DNA of 64,000 nucleotides, taken from NCBI GenBank assembly GCA_901472405.1, contig LR590463.1, positions 868,001-932,000 on the forward strand, given 5' to 3'. The DNA comes from Serratia rubidaea. GTDB taxonomy: Bacteria; Pseudomonadota; Gammaproteobacteria; Enterobacterales; Enterobacteriaceae. Under the pieces are notes generated by a model. It ran no database searches and was not told where the DNA came from. It saw nothing but the letters and a program-made list of their open reading frames with translations. Positions 1-10,273 of the stretch are shown in pieces (position 1 is the stretch's first letter; each line of letters opens with the position of its first letter). Both the position numbers and the translations under genes were made by a program.

Positions 1-116
1 AGCAGGCTACCGTCGCCGCTGCCGGCGAGTTCAGCGCCTTTGAGCTGGAGCTGAATGCGCTGGTGCGTAAACATTTCCCGCACTGGGGTGCGCGCGACCT
101 GCTCGGAGGCCGGTAA
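1..116 (+). CDS. cysN: Sulfate adenylyltransferase subunit 1, C-terminal end (partial)
   Basis: The frame open from base 3 ends in a segment reading [20 protein letters not shown], which matches the C-terminus of CysN, the GTPase subunit that with CysD makes adenosine 5'-phosphosulfate from ATP and sulfate. Only about 38 residues are inside the window. The stop is two bases before the GTG start of cysC, the usual tight cysDNC spacing. The family assignment rests on this short tail and on the neighbour. Confidence 0.85.
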   Translation, partial: QATVAAAGEFSAFELELNALVRKHFPHWGARDLLGGR

Positions 117-118
117 GC

Positions 119-749
119 GTGGCCGAGCGTGAAGTACGGCCGACCGGGCCGGATGATGAAAACGTGGTGTGGCATCCGCATGCGGTAAACGCGTGCGGAT
201 CGTGAAATGCGCAATGGCCACCGCGGTGTGGTGCTGTGGTTTACCGGGCTGTCCGGCTCGGGGAAATCCACCGTGGCCGGCGCGCTGGAACAGGCGCTGC
301 ACGCGATGGGCGTGCGCACCTACCTGCTTGACGGCGATAACGTACGCCACGGGCTGTGCCGCGATCTGGGCTTCTCGGATGATGACCGACGCGAGAATAT
401 CCGTCGGGTTGGTGAAGTGGCGAAGCTGATGGTGGACGCCGGTCTGGTGGTGCTGACCGCGTTTATCTCCCCGCACCGCGCTGAACGGCAAATGGTGCGC
501 GAGATGCTGGGTGACGGTCAGTTTGTCGAAGTGTTTGTCGACACGCCGCTGGCCATCTGTGAATCGCGCGATCCGAAGGGCTTATACAAAAAAGCCCGCG
601 CCGGCGAGCTGCGTAATTTTACCGGTATCGACGCGGTTTATCAGGCGCCGGAGGCGGCGGATATCCACCTGGATGGCGAACAATTGGTAACAAATTTGGT
701 TGCGCAATTGTTAGACGTGCTGCGTGGTCAGGCTATTATCAAACCCTGA
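119..749 (+). CDS. cysC: Adenylylsulfate kinase (frame broken near 188)
   Basis: CysC phosphorylates adenosine 5'-phosphosulfate to PAPS, the second step of sulfate activation for cysteine synthesis. The P-loop reads GLSGSGKST, followed by the APS-kinase features DGDNVRHGL and [14 protein letters not shown]. The GTG at 119 follows cysN directly and gives [23 protein letters not shown]. Then one extra A in the run at 187-189 shifts the frame. Removing it restores [15 protein letters not shown] and a 209-residue protein close to the 201 residues of E. coli CysC. An ATG-like start at 207 would remove the N-terminus. I read the shift as a probable base-calling error. Confidence 0.88.
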
Positions 750-755
750 GTTCCC

Positions 756-791
756 AAAAAGCGTGTGGCGGTTATCTGCCATGCGCTTTTT
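756..791 (+). terminator. Hairpin terminator after cysC
   Basis: AAAAAGCG and CGCTTTTT arms, with an imperfect inner TGGC/GCCA stem and a T run, lie just after the cysC stop. This would close the cysDNC operon. Confidence 0.6.
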
Positions 792-843
792 ACTCTGACA
801 CGCCGCAGAGCGTGCTGAGCGCGATGAATAACCAGGGATTACT

Positions 844-1161
844 ATGCAAAATGTCTCACCCGTCGTGGTTGATCCAACATCAGAGAAAGAAGAGCCTTCT
901 TACTCGTTTCTCGGTGGCGTCAGCGGCTTTGTGTTCTATTGGCTGGCGTTTACGCTGCCGTTCCTGGTCTATGGCTCCAACACGCTGTTTTTCCTGCTGT
1001 ATACCTGGCCTTTCTTCCTGGCGCTGATGCCGGTTTCGGTGCTGATCGGCATTACGCTCAGCATGCTGCTGCGCGGACGGCTGATTTTGACGCTGCTGCT
1101 GACCGGCGTTGCGGTGCTTTGTCTGTTCTGGCTGGTGTTCAGCCTGCTGAGCGGCTGGTAA
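844..1161 (+). CDS. ygbE: DUF3561 family inner-membrane protein YgbE
   Basis: A 105-residue protein with a short hydrophilic N-terminus and three hydrophobic segments (roughly residues 23-45, 47-70 and 78-103). Length, topology and position between cysC and ftsB match the enterobacterial YgbE family, whose function is unknown. The ATG at 844 follows an AGGGATTACT stretch that can act as a ribosome binding site. No catalytic motif is visible. Confidence 0.8.
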   Translation: MQNVSPVVVDPTSEKEEPSYSFLGGVSGFVFYWLAFTLPFLVYGSNTLFFLLYTWPFFLALMPVSVLIGITLSMLLRGRLILTLLLTGVAVLCLFWLVFSLLSGW

Positions 1162-1211
1162 CCAGCCGGACGCACAGCGCGCGCCGACTGATTGCAAAGC
1201 CGTGCCGAAGG

Positions 1212-1934
1212 TTACAAAACTTTGCTTAAAAACGCCTGCGTCCGCGGGTTGGCCGGCTGGGTAAATATCTGCTGCGGCGTGCCTTCTTCCTGAATAACAC
1301 CCTGATCGATAAACAGCACCCGATCCGCCACTTCACGGGCGAACGCCATTTCATGCGTTACCACCACCATCGTCATGCCTTCGTGGGCCAGGGCCTTGAT
1401 CACCGCCAGCACTTCGCCGACCAGCTCCGGATCCAGCGCGGAGGTCGGCTCGTCAAACAGCATGATTTTCGGCTCCATCGCCAGCGCGCGCGCAATCGCC
1501 ACCCGCTGTTGCTGGCCGCCGGACAGGCTGCCGGGATAGGCGTCGATTTTATCCAGCAGGCCGACCTTGCGCAGCAGCGTTTCAGCCTGCTGCGTGGCAT
1601 CGGCGCGGGAGAGCCGCTTTACGTCCATCGGCGCCATAATGATATTTTCCAGCACCGTCATATGCGGGAACAGATTAAAGCGCTGGAACACCATGCCGAC
1701 GCTGGCGCGCATTTTATTGAGATCGGTCTTCTGATCGTGGATGGCGAAGCCGTTGACCTCGATCTCACCGCCGGACAGCGTTTCCAACGCGTTGAGGCAG
1801 CGCAGAAAGGTGCTTTTACCGGAGCCGGACGGGCCGATAACGCACACCACTTCATTGGCGGCAATCTGGCAGTCAATGCCGCGCAGCACGTGGGTGGCGC
1901 CAAACTGTTTTTGCAGGTTATGTACGCGAATCAC
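1212..1934 (-). CDS. Polar amino-acid ABC transporter ATP-binding protein (GlnQ/HisP type)
   Basis: A 240-residue ABC ATPase with Walker [10 protein letters not shown] near residue 34, the signature LSGGQQQR near 138 and Walker [13 protein letters not shown] near 158, followed by the H-loop VVVTHEM. Full family length and the best match to the GlnQ/ArtP/HisP class that energises uptake of polar amino acids. It is the last gene of a three-gene leftward operon and its start overlaps the permease end by 17 bases. The transported amino acid cannot be told from sequence. Confidence 0.88.
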   Translation of the reverse strand: MIRVHNLQKQFGATHVLRGIDCQIAANEVVCVIGPSGSGKSTFLRCLNALETLSGGEIEVNGFAIHDQKTDLNKMRASVGMVFQRFNLFPHMTVLENIIMAPMDVKRLSRADATQQAETLLRKVGLLDKIDAYPGSLSGGQQQRVAIARALAMEPKIMLFDEPTSALDPELVGEVLAVIKALAHEGMTMVVVTHEMAFAREVADRVLFIDQGVIQEEGTPQQIFTQPANPRTQAFLSKVL

Positions 1935-2682
1935 TTTTACCGAACCTCTTTTCCATATGTTGCACCATCAGCGACAGCAAGAAGGTGATGACCCAATAGA
2001 CCAGTGAGATGGTCAGGTAGGGCTCCCAATAGGTGGCGTAGGCGCCGGACACGGTGCGCGCCGCGTAGGCCAGATCGGCCAGGCCGATGGCGGAGGCCAG
2101 CGAGGAGTCCTTCACGATGGCGATGGCGTTGTTGCCCAGCGGCGGCAGCATACGGCGGAACGCCTGCGGCAAAATCACCTTGCGCATGGTTTTGCCGTAG
2201 CTCATGCCGAGCGAGCGTGAGGCCTCCATCTGCCCACGGTCGATGGACTGGATGCCGGCGCGAAAAATTTCCGACACATAGGCGCCGGCGTTGAGCGTGA
2301 TCGCCACCACGCAGGACAGGAAGGCGCCGTAGTCGGCGCGCAGCTCGCGGGCGAAATCGCTGCTCATGATGCCCCAGGCGACCAGCAGGCCGTCACGCGG
2401 GTTGATAAACAGCGGCACCAGGGCGAAGTGCACCACCATGATCTGCACAAACAGCGGCGTACCGCGGAAGGCGCTGATATAGATACGCACCGGCCATTGA
2501 ACGCCGTAGTGCAAAATGGGTTTCCAGACGCCGTGCGGCGCCTGCGCCAGCCGGCCTAAACCGAGGATCAGGCCCCAGGTGGTGCCCAGCAGCACGCAGA
2601 TAATGGTGCATTTGATGGTCATCCAGGCGCCTTCCATAAACAGCGGCGCGTATTCCTGGATGATCTCCCAGCGGAAATTCAC
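1918..2682 (-). CDS. Polar amino-acid ABC transporter permease (HisM/GlnP type)
   Basis: A 254-residue inner-membrane protein with several hydrophobic spans and the permease signature around residues 160-190 ([20 protein letters not shown]), the EAA loop that contacts the ATPase. It opens with a hydrophilic stretch and a membrane span typical of HisM/GlnP proteins. It lies between the binding protein and the ATPase of the same operon. A single permease gene suggests a homodimeric channel. Confidence 0.87.
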   Translation of the reverse strand: MNFRWEIIQEYAPLFMEGAWMTIKCTIICVLLGTTWGLILGLGRLAQAPHGVWKPILHYGVQWPVRIYISAFRGTPLFVQIMVVHFALVPLFINPRDGLLVAWGIMSSDFARELRADYGAFLSCVVAITLNAGAYVSEIFRAGIQSIDRGQMEASRSLGMSYGKTMRKVILPQAFRRMLPPLGNNAIAIVKDSSLASAIGLADLAYAARTVSGAYATYWEPYLTISLVYWVITFLLSLMVQHMEKRFGKSDSRT

Positions 2683-2742
2683 GGTAAGTTCCTTATTGGC
2701 AGTTGCAGGGCCGGAGGCATCCGGCCCGTATCAGGCAGCGGA

Positions 2743-3504
2743 TTATTGGGCCGGCAGCGTGGGGACGTTGTTGTCAAACCAGTTCTGGTAGATGTTGGCG
2801 TAGGTGCCGTCGGCGATGATTTTCTTCAGGCCGGCGTTGATTTTGTCGCGCAGCTCATCGTTGCCTTTGGCGACGGCGATGCCGAAATACTGCCGCTCAA
2901 ACTTGGCGTCGGACACCAGCTTAAACTGCTTTTCCGGATGCGTTTTGATATAGAACTTGGCGACGCCGACGTCGCCGACCGCAGCGCCGATGCCGTCTTC
3001 ATACAGCTCTTGCAGCATCAGCGGCGTGTTGTCGAAGCGCTTGATGGCGGTGCTGTTTTTCCCCAGCACGTCAGAGACGACGATATCGCCGGTGCTGGAG
3101 TTGACCACGCCGACCTTCAGCGTTTTCAGTGCGGCAATGGCGTCGACCGTCGAGTCCTTCGGCACCACGATCGCCTGTTCCGCCGGGAAGTACGGCGCGG
3201 AGAACTCCACCATCTGTTTACGTTTATCGGTAATGGTGATGCCGGAGATGATGATGTCGCGGTCGCCGGAGTTCAGCGTGGCGAAAATGCCCTCCCACGG
3301 CGTATTGACCAGCTTGATCTTGAAGCCTTCGGCCGCGGCGACGGCCTTGATAATATCAATATCAAAGCCTTCCAGCTGTTTATTGCTGTTTTCGAACTCG
3401 AACGGGCGGTAGGTGCCGCCGGAGCCGACGACATAGGTAGTTTCAGCCGCGGCGGAAAAGCCGGCGGTCAGGCAGGCTGCCATTAACAGCAGGTGTTTTA
3501 ACAT
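2743..3504 (-). CDS. Periplasmic polar amino-acid binding protein
   Basis: A 253-residue protein beginning with a signal peptide (MLKHLLLMAACLTAGFSAAA, cleavage after AAA). The mature part has the family 3 solute-binding signature (GFDIDIIKAVAAAEGFKI), the ligand-pocket segment DIIISGITITDKRK and FSAPYF. It is the first gene of the leftward ABC operon and feeds substrate to the permease. In E. coli ygbE and ftsB are neighbours, so these three genes are an insertion at this place. Substrate unknown; basic or polar amino acids are likely. Confidence 0.88.
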   Translation of the reverse strand: MLKHLLLMAACLTAGFSAAAETTYVVGSGGTYRPFEFENSNKQLEGFDIDIIKAVAAAEGFKIKLVNTPWEGIFATLNSGDRDIIISGITITDKRKQMVEFSAPYFPAEQAIVVPKDSTVDAIAALKTLKVGVVNSSTGDIVVSDVLGKNSTAIKRFDNTPLMLQELYEDGIGAAVGDVGVAKFYIKTHPEKQFKLVSDAKFERQYFGIAVAKGNDELRDKINAGLKKIIADGTYANIYQNWFDNNVPTLPAQ

Positions 3505-3907
3505 GGTGGATCCCCGGAAGTTTATGGTTGTCTTTGTTGGTGTTTATTCATATTTGCTGCATAAAAATAATGATGCGAGGGTAAAATTACAACCGTACCG
3601 GTAGGTTTTGTTGGTTTATGGTGTTAAATATTCATTTTCAGCGGTTGGCTGGTGGAAACCGTGGCGGCTTTGCCGCCCGGCCAGTGTTATGCTCTGTACA
3701 AAATATGCACCGCGGGTGCGCGGTTGTTGGGCTTTCATCCGGTTTTTTCCGGTCGCGAAGGTTTTTTTGCCGCTTTCAGCGCATTTTTAGGTTATAAACG
3801 CACATAAGTTCTCATCCGTACTCTTAAACTGGCGGCGAAATGCCGCTCTCAGTGTGGAGTCCAACGGAAAGTTGTGGGATGATTAGGCGGTTTTTCAGGG
3901 GGCGCGG
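3505..3907. other. Intergenic region between ABC operon and ftsB
   Basis: About 400 bases with no convincing gene. It must carry the leftward promoter of the transporter and the rightward promoter of ftsB-ispD-ispF. Short AT-rich stretches near 3530-3640 could be promoters, but I see no unambiguous pair of hexamers or regulator box. A small open frame at 3608-3790 has no recognisable product. Confidence 0.5.
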
Positions 3908-4225
3908 ATGGGAAAACTTACGCTACTATTGTTGGCATTGCTTGGCTGGTTACAGTATTCGCTGTGGCTGGGCAAAAATGGGGTTCACGATTACGTGCGG
4001 GTCAATGACGATGTTGCAGTCCAGCAGGGCAGCAACGCCAAGTTGAAGGCGCGTAACGATCAGCTGTTCGCCGAAATCGACGATCTTAACGGTGGTCAGG
4101 AAGCGATTGAAGAGCGCGCGCGTAACGAGCTGGGCATGATCAAGCCCGGAGAAACTTTCTATCGTCTGGTTCCTGACCAAGCCAGACGCGGCGTGACGCC
4201 TTCCTCGCAAAACAACGTAAAATAA
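3908..4225 (+). CDS. ftsB: Cell division protein FtsB
   Basis: A 105-residue single-pass protein: a short cytoplasmic start, a membrane span at residues 3-21, then a periplasmic coiled coil ([21 protein letters not shown]) and the conserved [20 protein letters not shown]. FtsB joins FtsL and FtsQ at the division septum and helps activate septal peptidoglycan synthesis. Length matches the family. The stop is two bases before ispD, so the two genes are probably co-transcribed. Confidence 0.95.
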   Translation: MGKLTLLLLALLGWLQYSLWLGKNGVHDYVRVNDDVAVQQGSNAKLKARNDQLFAEIDDLNGGQEAIEERARNELGMIKPGETFYRLVPDQARRGVTPSSQNNVK

Positions 4226-4227
4226 AC

Positions 4228-4917
4228 ATGAATCACTCCGCAGGCTCCTTGCCGCAGGTGGTTGCCGTGCTGCCGGCGGCAGGCATCGGCAGCCGTATGC
4301 AAACAGATTGCCCAAAGCAGTACCTCACCATCGGCAACCAAACTATTCTTGAACATGCGATCCACGCGTTGCTGCGTCATCCGCGTGTCCGTCAGGCGAT
4401 CGTGGCCATCGGTCCGGACGATGACCATTTTGCCCGTTTACCGATTGCCCGCGACCCGCGGGTGGTGGTGACGGTCGGCGGCCGGCAGCGCGCCGATTCG
4501 GTGATGGCCGGCCTGCACCTGGCGGGCGACGCCGAGTGGGTGCTGGTGCATGATGCCGCGCGCCCGTGTCTGCATGCCGACGATCTCGAGCGCCTGCTGG
4601 CGATCGCCGAACACAGCAAGGTGGGCGGCATTCTCGCCGCGCCGGTGCGCGATACCATGAAGCGGGCGGAAAGCGGCGTGGCGGCCATCGCCCATACGGT
4701 GGAGCGCCAGGATTTATGGCATGCGCTGACGCCGCAGTTTTTCCCGCTGGCGTTGCTGAAGCACTGTCTGCAGCGGGCGATGGATGAAGGGGCGAACGTC
4801 ACCGATGAAGCCTCGGCGCTGGAGCATTGCGGTTACCATCCGCTGCTGGTGGCGGGGCGTGCCGATAATATTAAAGTGACGCGCCGGAAGATTTACGGCT
4901 GGCGGCGTTTTATTTAA
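4228..4917 (+). CDS. ispD: 2-C-methyl-D-erythritol 4-phosphate cytidylyltransferase
   Basis: A 229-residue enzyme of the MEP isoprenoid pathway that joins CTP and methylerythritol phosphate. The nucleotide-binding start reads [22 protein letters not shown], with the basic Arg and Lys that contact [11 protein letters not shown] and DNIKVTRR follow as in E. coli IspD. It sits between ftsB and ispF, and the two isp genes catalyse near-consecutive steps. Confidence 0.96.
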   Translation: MNHSAGSLPQVVAVLPAAGIGSRMQTDCPKQYLTIGNQTILEHAIHALLRHPRVRQAIVAIGPDDDHFARLPIARDPRVVVTVGGRQRADSVMAGLHLAGDAEWVLVHDAARPCLHADDLERLLAIAEHSKVGGILAAPVRDTMKRAESGVAAIAHTVERQDLWHALTPQFFPLALLKHCLQRAMDEGANVTDEASALEHCGYHPLLVAGRADNIKVTRRKIYGWRRFI

Positions 4918-4945
4918 CCCAGTTGAACCAACAGGAGCAGGCTTG

Positions 4946-5419
4946 ATGCGAATCGGTCACGGTTTTGATGTACATAAATTCGGCGGCGAAGGCCCGCTGG
5001 TGATCGGTGGCGTCCGCATTCCTTACGAACAAGGTTTGCTGGCCCATTCCGACGGTGATGTGGCGCTGCACGCCGCTACCGATGCGCTGCTGGGCGCCGC
5101 CGCGCTGGGCGATATCGGCAAACTGTTCCCGGATACCGACCCGTCCTTTAAAGGCGCCGACAGCCGTGAGCTGCTGCGTGAGGCCTGGCGCCGGATTCGC
5201 GCCAAAGGCTACCGCCTGGGCAACCTGGACGTCACGATTATCGCTCAGGCGCCGAAGATGGCGCCGCATATCCCGCAGATGCGCGTTTTCCTGGCGGAAG
5301 ATCTGCAGTGTCATATGGACGACGTCAACGTGAAGGCGACCACCACGGAAAAACTGGGGTTCACCGGCCGTGGCGAAGGGATTGCCTGCGAAGCGGTTGC
5401 CTTGTTAATCAAGGAGTAA
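4946..5419 (+). CDS. ispF: 2-C-methyl-D-erythritol 2,4-cyclodiphosphate synthase
   Basis: A 157-residue trimeric zinc enzyme that cyclises CDP-methylerythritol 2-phosphate. Metal and substrate residues are in [10 protein letters not shown] and the [12 protein letters not shown] segment; the tail carries [22 protein letters not shown] chose the ATG at 4946 rather than the TTG one codon earlier because [10 protein letters not shown] is the family start and AGGAGCAGGC lies at ribosome-binding distance. Confidence 0.96.
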   Translation: MRIGHGFDVHKFGGEGPLVIGGVRIPYEQGLLAHSDGDVALHAATDALLGAAALGDIGKLFPDTDPSFKGADSRELLREAWRRIRAKGYRLGNLDVTIIAQAPKMAPHIPQMRVFLAEDLQCHMDDVNVKATTTEKLGFTGRGEGIACEAVALLIKE

Positions 5420-5423
5420 ACCG

Positions 5424-6469
5424 ATGGATATGGCAAATCTGACCTGGCTGCACGGTCAGCCGCAGGCCAGCGGCGTGCTGAAGGCCAACCCGGAAGATTT
5501 CGTGGTGGTGGAAGACCTGGGCTTTACGCCGGACGGCGAAGGCGAGCATCTGCTGGTCAATATTCGTAAAAACGGCTGCAATACGCAGTTTGTCGCCGAC
5601 TATCTGGCGCGTTTTGCCGGCGTTCACGGCCGCGCGGTCAGTTATGCCGGCCTGAAAGACCGTCATGCGGTGACCGAACAGTGGTTCTGTCTGCACCTGC
5701 CGGCAAGGAGACGCCCGACCTCGGCCGTTTCGAACTGGAGGGCTGCGAAGTGCTCGCCGCCGCCCGTCACCGCCGTAAGCTGCGCATTGGCACGCTGAAA
5801 GGCAACAGCTTTACGCTGGTGCTGCGCCATATCAGCGATCGTGACGACGTCGAGCAGCGCCTGCAGGCGATTGCCGCGGACGGCGTGCCGAACTATTTCG
5901 GCAGCCAGCGCTTTGGTCACGGCGGCAATAACCTGACGATGGCGCGCCGCTGGGCCAATGATGAAATCCGCGTCAAAGAGCGCAACAAGCGTAGCTTTTA
6001 CCTCTCCGCCAGCCGCAGCGCCCTGTTTAATCTGGTGACGTCGGCGCGGCTGGCCAATCAGCAGCAGCGCAGCGTGCTGGAAGGCGACGCGCTGCAGCTG
6101 AGCGGACGCGGCAGCTGGTTTGTCGCCAAGGCGGACGAGCTGGAGAGCGTACAGCAGCGTGTGAATGACGGCGAACTGCTGATTACTGCGCCGTTACCTG
6201 GCGACGGCGAGCCTGGCACCGCCGGCGCCGCGCTGGATTTTGAACAACAGTGCTTGGCGCAACAGCCGGAATTGCTTAGTCTCTTAAAGCGCGAACGCGT
6301 AGACCCCGCCAGACGCGCTTTGCTGTTGCAGCCGCAGAATATGCAATGGAACTGGTGGGATGATGTCACCGTTGAACTGCGTTTTTGGCTGCCGGCCGGC
6401 AGTTTCGCTACCAGCGTAGTTCGCGAAATTATGCAGCAGGATAACCGTGATGCGGATATTACTGAGTAA
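5424..6469 (+). CDS. truD: tRNA pseudouridine(13) synthase TruD (frame broken near 5702)
   Basis: TruD makes pseudouridine 13 in tRNA-Glu. The N-terminal part holds the catalytic region [15 protein letters not shown] (Asp of GLKDR is the family nucleophile). The frame then breaks at LHLP, where one G is missing from what should be CCGGGCAAG. Restoring it joins the rest ([18 protein letters not shown]) and gives 348 residues, as in E. coli. The C-terminal part contains [14 protein letters not shown]. The end overlaps the surE start. Confidence 0.92.
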
Positions 6470-7211
6470 CGACGACGGCGTCAGCGCGCCGGGCATTCAG
6501 GTGCTGGCGGCGGCGCTGCGCGAGTTCGCCGACGTGATGGTGGTGGCGCCCGATCGCAACCGCAGCGGCGCCTCCAATGCGTTGACGCTGGATGCGCCGC
6601 TGCGCACCCAAACGTTGCCGAACGGCGATATTGCCGTACTGCAGGGCACGCCGACCGACTGCGTCTATCTGGGCGTAAACGCCCTGATGCGCCCGGCGCC
6701 GGATATTGTTGTCTCCGGCATTAACGCCGGCCCCAATCTGGGCGACGACGTGATCTATTCCGGCACCGTGGCGGCGGCGATGGAAGGACGGCACTTGGGC
6801 CTGCCGGCGCTGGCGGTGTCGCTCAACGGCCACCAGCATTATGAGACCGCGGCGGCCGTGACCTGCCGGCTGTTGCGCGCATTGCTGCGCGAGCCGTTGC
6901 GCACCGGAAAAATTCTCAACGTCAACGTGCCGGACGTGCCGCTCGCTGACATCAAAGGGATCCGCGTGACCCGCTGCGGCAGCCGCCATCCGGCGGAGCA
7001 GGTATTTTGTCAGCAGGACCCGCGCGGGCGGGATATTTATTGGATTGGGCCGCCGGGGGAGCAATGTGATGCCGGACCGGATACCGATTTTGCTGCCGTT
7101 GAGCAGGGCTATGTTGCGGTGACGCCGTTACAGGTGGATTTAACCGCGTATGCCGCCCAGGATGTGGTAAAAACATGGTTAACCAAAGCCGAGGTCAGCG
7201 GGGAATGGTGA
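6450..7211 (+). CDS. surE: 5'/3'-nucleotidase SurE
   Basis: A 253-residue stationary-phase survival phosphatase acting on nucleoside monophosphates and short polyphosphate. The metal site is [10 protein letters not shown] with DRNRSGASN, then [25 protein letters not shown]. It overlaps truD upstream and pcm downstream by a few bases, the conserved surE-pcm-nlpD-rpoS arrangement linked to stationary phase. The ATG at 6450 is preferred to the GTG just before it. Confidence 0.96.
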   Translation: MRILLSNDDGVSAPGIQVLAAALREFADVMVVAPDRNRSGASNALTLDAPLRTQTLPNGDIAVLQGTPTDCVYLGVNALMRPAPDIVVSGINAGPNLGDDVIYSGTVAAAMEGRHLGLPALAVSLNGHQHYETAAAVTCRLLRALLREPLRTGKILNVNVPDVPLADIKGIRVTRCGSRHPAEQVFCQQDPRGRDIYWIGPPGEQCDAGPDTDFAAVEQGYVAVTPLQVDLTAYAAQDVVKTWLTKAEVSGEW

Positions 7212-7831
7212 GTAAGCCAATGCAAACATTGTTGGCGCAGCTGCGTCAGCAGGGGATCCAGGACGAAAAACTGTTGCAGGCCATGGCGGCCGTGCCGCGT
7301 GAGCGCTTTGTCGATGAAGCGCTCCAGCATAAAGCCTATGAAAATACCGCGTTGCCGATAGGGTCGGGGCAAACGATCTCCCAACCGTATACGGTGGCGC
7401 GCATGACCGAACTGCTGAACCTGACGCCGACCTCGCGCGTGCTGGAGATTGGCACCGGTTCGGGCTACCAGACGGCCATCCTGGCGCATCTGGTTCAGCA
7501 CGTGTGCTCCGTCGAGCGCATCAAAGGGCTGCAGTGGCAGGCCAAGCGCCGCCTGAAGCAACTCGACCTGCACAATGTTTCCACCCGCCACGGCGACGGC
7601 TGGCAAGGCTGGGCGTCGCGCGGACCGTTTGATGCCATTATCGTAACGGCGGCGCCGCTGGAGATTCCGCAGGCGCTGATGGCGCAGCTGGACGACGGCG
7701 GCATTATGGTGCTGCCGGTGGGGGACCAGTCACAGATTCTCAAGCGCATCCAACGTCGCGGTAGCGAGTTTGTGATTGATGCGGTGGAGGCAGTGCGCTT
7801 TGTTCCGCTGGTAAAAGGCGAACTGGCGTAA
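7205..7831 (+). CDS. pcm: Protein-L-isoaspartate O-methyltransferase
   Basis: Pcm methylates isoaspartyl residues of aged proteins with S-adenosylmethionine to start their repair. The SAM motif is [26 protein letters not shown] and [12 protein letters not shown] are family landmarks. The ATG at 7205 gives [14 protein letters not shown] and exactly 208 residues, the length of E. coli Pcm. It overlaps the last two codons of surE. Earlier in-frame starts would only add residues inside surE. Confidence 0.96.
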   Translation: MVSKPMQTLLAQLRQQGIQDEKLLQAMAAVPRERFVDEALQHKAYENTALPIGSGQTISQPYTVARMTELLNLTPTSRVLEIGTGSGYQTAILAHLVQHVCSVERIKGLQWQAKRRLKQLDLHNVSTRHGDGWQGWASRGPFDAIIVTAAPLEIPQALMAQLDDGGIMVLPVGDQSQILKRIQRRGSEFVIDAVEAVRFVPLVKGELA

Positions 7832-8132
7832 CCGATTGTCTGTTTTATCGACTAAACGCAAAATCTGTTGCACTTTCATACGTCAGGAGCGGTTTTTAGC
7901 GTTCCAATAAGACTAATTTTCAATACAATTGCCTTTCTGCGGCGTTATCTGATAGCGCGGACGCGTTGAGGCCGCTACATTGACAACGCATTTTTGACTC
8001 CCTGACGGGAGATGGCCTGGTATGCAGGCGTCGGTCAGGGGAACCTTTCCAGCCAGAAACTGAGAAAAGACTTAAAGCTCAGCTACGCTGTATAGGATAT
8101 TTTTTGGCTATAGATGCTGTAATGGGGGAAGC
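7832..8132. other. Intergenic region upstream of nlpD
   Basis: Three hundred bases between pcm and nlpD with no gene. The stretch 7905-7960 is AT-rich and may hold the nlpD promoter. TATAGGATATTTTTTGGCTATAG near 8090 lies close to the nlpD start. I see no terminator hairpin with a T run. In related bacteria the main rpoS promoter lies inside nlpD, not here. Confidence 0.45.
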
Positions 8133-9148
8133 ATGAGCACGGGAAGCCCAATGATTACTTTTCGCCGGGTAGCGGTGTGTACGATGATCGGTATGTGGTT
8201 GGCGGGTTGTACGAACAGCGGTTCGTCTTCTGCCCTATCAGCAGCGTCAACGGCGGTGGCGGCAGCCCGATGACGGCCGGCAGCGGCAGTGCCGCTGCGC
8301 AGGCCACGCCGCAAGAGCGTATCGTTTATAATCGCAGCTATGACTCAATTCAAAAAGGCAGCTACAACGGCAGCACCTATACGGTAAAGCGCGGCGACAC
8401 GCTGTTCTATATCGCCTGGATCACCGGCAATGACTTCCGTGACCTGGCACAACGCAACAATATTCCTGAACCTTATAGCCTGAATGTTGGCCAAACCATT
8501 CAACTTGGTAATGGTTCAGCCAATGCCGGCGGCGGCGTCGTGGCGGCAACGGACGCCACCGCTGGCGGTATTCCTAAACCACCGTCCAGCAGTCAGATCC
8601 AAACGGCAACGGTTGATTCTCAACCAACTAACGCGTATTCTGACAATTCGGGTAAACAGAATGTAGGTAAGATGTTACCTGCAGCAGGAGCCGCCGCGGC
8701 GGGAAGCGCCACTGCTCCTGTTACCGCGCCAGTTGCTACGCCTCCGGCGAGCAGCGCCGCCAGTAATAATTCGCCAGTCAGTACCTGGCGTTGGCCGACT
8801 GACGGTAAGGTCATTGATAACTTTTCCTCATCAGACGGTGGGAATAAAGGGGTCGATATCGCTGGCACTCGTGGGCAAGCCATTTTTGCGACCGCCGATG
8901 GTCGCGTTGTGTACGCCGGCAATGCTTTACGAGGTTACGGTAATCTAATCATCATCAAACATAATGATGATTACCTGAGCGCCTACGCTCATAACGACAC
9001 AATGCTGGTCCGGGAACAACAAGAAGTGAAGGCGGGTCAAAAAATAGCCACCATGGGTAGCACCGGAACCAGTTCAGTACGCTTGCATTTTGAAATTCGT
9101 TACAAGGGGAAATCCGTAAACCCGCTGCGTTATCTTCCGCAGCGATAG
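8133..9148 (+). CDS. nlpD: Murein hydrolase activator NlpD (frame broken near 8234)
   Basis: Outer-membrane lipoprotein that activates the amidase AmiC during daughter-cell separation. The ATG at 8133 gives a lipoprotein signal peptide ending LAGC (Cys near residue 26). One missing C in the CCC at 8233 shifts the frame; restoring it joins [10 protein letters not shown] and the rest, 338 residues in all. A LysM domain ([19 protein letters not shown]) is followed by a low-complexity linker and a degenerate M23 LytM domain ending [12 protein letters not shown]. As in other NlpD proteins the M23 zinc residues are incomplete. Confidence 0.93.
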
Positions 9149-9202
9149 ATTGGGCAGAATATGCTGATATTCTGCTCGCGGTATCACGGGTAGGAGCAGC
9201 TT

Positions 9203-10201
9203 ATGAGCCACAATACGCTGAAAGTTAACGAGTTACACAGTGATGCAGATTTCGACGAGAACGGAGTTGAGGCGGAATCATTTGATGAAAAAGCGCTGGC
9301 TGAAACCGAGGCCAGCGAGAATGATTTAGCTGAAGAAGAGCTGCTGTCTCAAGGGGTAACCCAGCGTGTGCTAGACGCAACGCAGCTCTATCTCGGAGAA
9401 ATTGGCTATTCGCCTCTGCTGACCGCAGAGGAAGAAGTTTATTTTGCGCGGCGGGCGCTACGTGGTGACGTGCCGTCCCGCCGTCGTATGATCGAAAGTA
9501 ACCTGCGTCTGGTGGTGAAAATCGCCCGTCGCTACAGCAACCGCGGCCTGGCGCTGCTGGATCTGATTGAAGAAGGTAACCTGGGCCTGATCCGCGCGGT
9601 CGAAAAATTCGACCCGGAACGTGGTTTCCGTTTCTCCACCTATGCCACCTGGTGGATCCGGCAGACCATTGAACGTGCGATCATGAACCAGACCCGCACC
9701 ATTCGCCTGCCTATCCATATCGTCAAAGAACTTAACGTCTATCTGCGCACCGCGCGCGAGCTTTCCCATAAACTGGATCATGAGCCGAGCGCCGAAGAGA
9801 TTGCCGAGCAGCTGGACCGGCCGGTGGATGACGTAAGCCGCATGCTGCGTCTGAACGAGCGCATTACCTCGGTGGATACGCCGCTGGGCGGCGACTCGGA
9901 GAAAGCGCTGCTGGATATTCTGGCTGACGAAAAGGACAACGGCCCGGAAGACACCACGCAGGACGATGATATGAAACAGAGCATCGTCAAATGGCTGTTC
10001 GAACTGAACGCCAAGCAGCGTGAAGTGCTGGCGCGACGTTTCGGCCTGCTGGGCTATGAAGCGGCGACGCTGGAAGACGTTGGCCGCGAGATTGGCCTGA
10101 CGCGTGAGCGCGTGCGCCAGATTCAGGTGGAAGGGCTGCGTCGCCTGCGTGAAATCCTGCAGACGCAAGGGTTGAGCATTGAGGCGCTGTTCCGCGAATA
10201 A
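9203..10201 (+). CDS. rpoS: RNA polymerase sigma factor RpoS (sigma-38)
   Basis: The general stress and stationary-phase sigma factor, 332 residues and unbroken. Region 1.2 lies in [21 protein letters not shown]. Regions 2.3-2.4 are in [19 protein letters not shown], with the lysine-rich recognition surface of region 3 in [20 protein letters not shown]. Region 4.2 is the helix-turn-helix [20 protein letters not shown]. An acidic insertion near residues 25-35 differs slightly from E. coli. It follows nlpD, whose body usually contains the main rpoS promoter and long leader. Confidence 0.98.
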   Translation: MSHNTLKVNELHSDADFDENGVEAESFDEKALAETEASENDLAEEELLSQGVTQRVLDATQLYLGEIGYSPLLTAEEEVYFARRALRGDVPSRRRMIESNLRLVVKIARRYSNRGLALLDLIEEGNLGLIRAVEKFDPERGFRFSTYATWWIRQTIERAIMNQTRTIRLPIHIVKELNVYLRTARELSHKLDHEPSAEEIAEQLDRPVDDVSRMLRLNERITSVDTPLGGDSEKALLDILADEKDNGPEDTTQDDDMKQSIVKWLFELNAKQREVLARRFGLLGYEAATLEDVGREIGLTRERVRQIQVEGLRRLREILQTQGLSIEALFRE

Positions 10202-10224
10202 TCTCGGTTGCCTGAGGATGAAAT

Positions 10225-10255
10225 AAAAACGGTGAGCTAACGCTCACCGTTTTTT
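10225..10255. terminator. Bidirectional terminator between rpoS and mutS
   Basis: A perfect hairpin AAAAACGGTGAGC / GCTCACCGTTTTT with A and T runs on the two sides. It can stop rpoS transcripts from the left and mutS transcripts from the right. Confidence 0.85.
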
Positions 10256-10273
10256 TATGGCCGGTAAGGCGGG

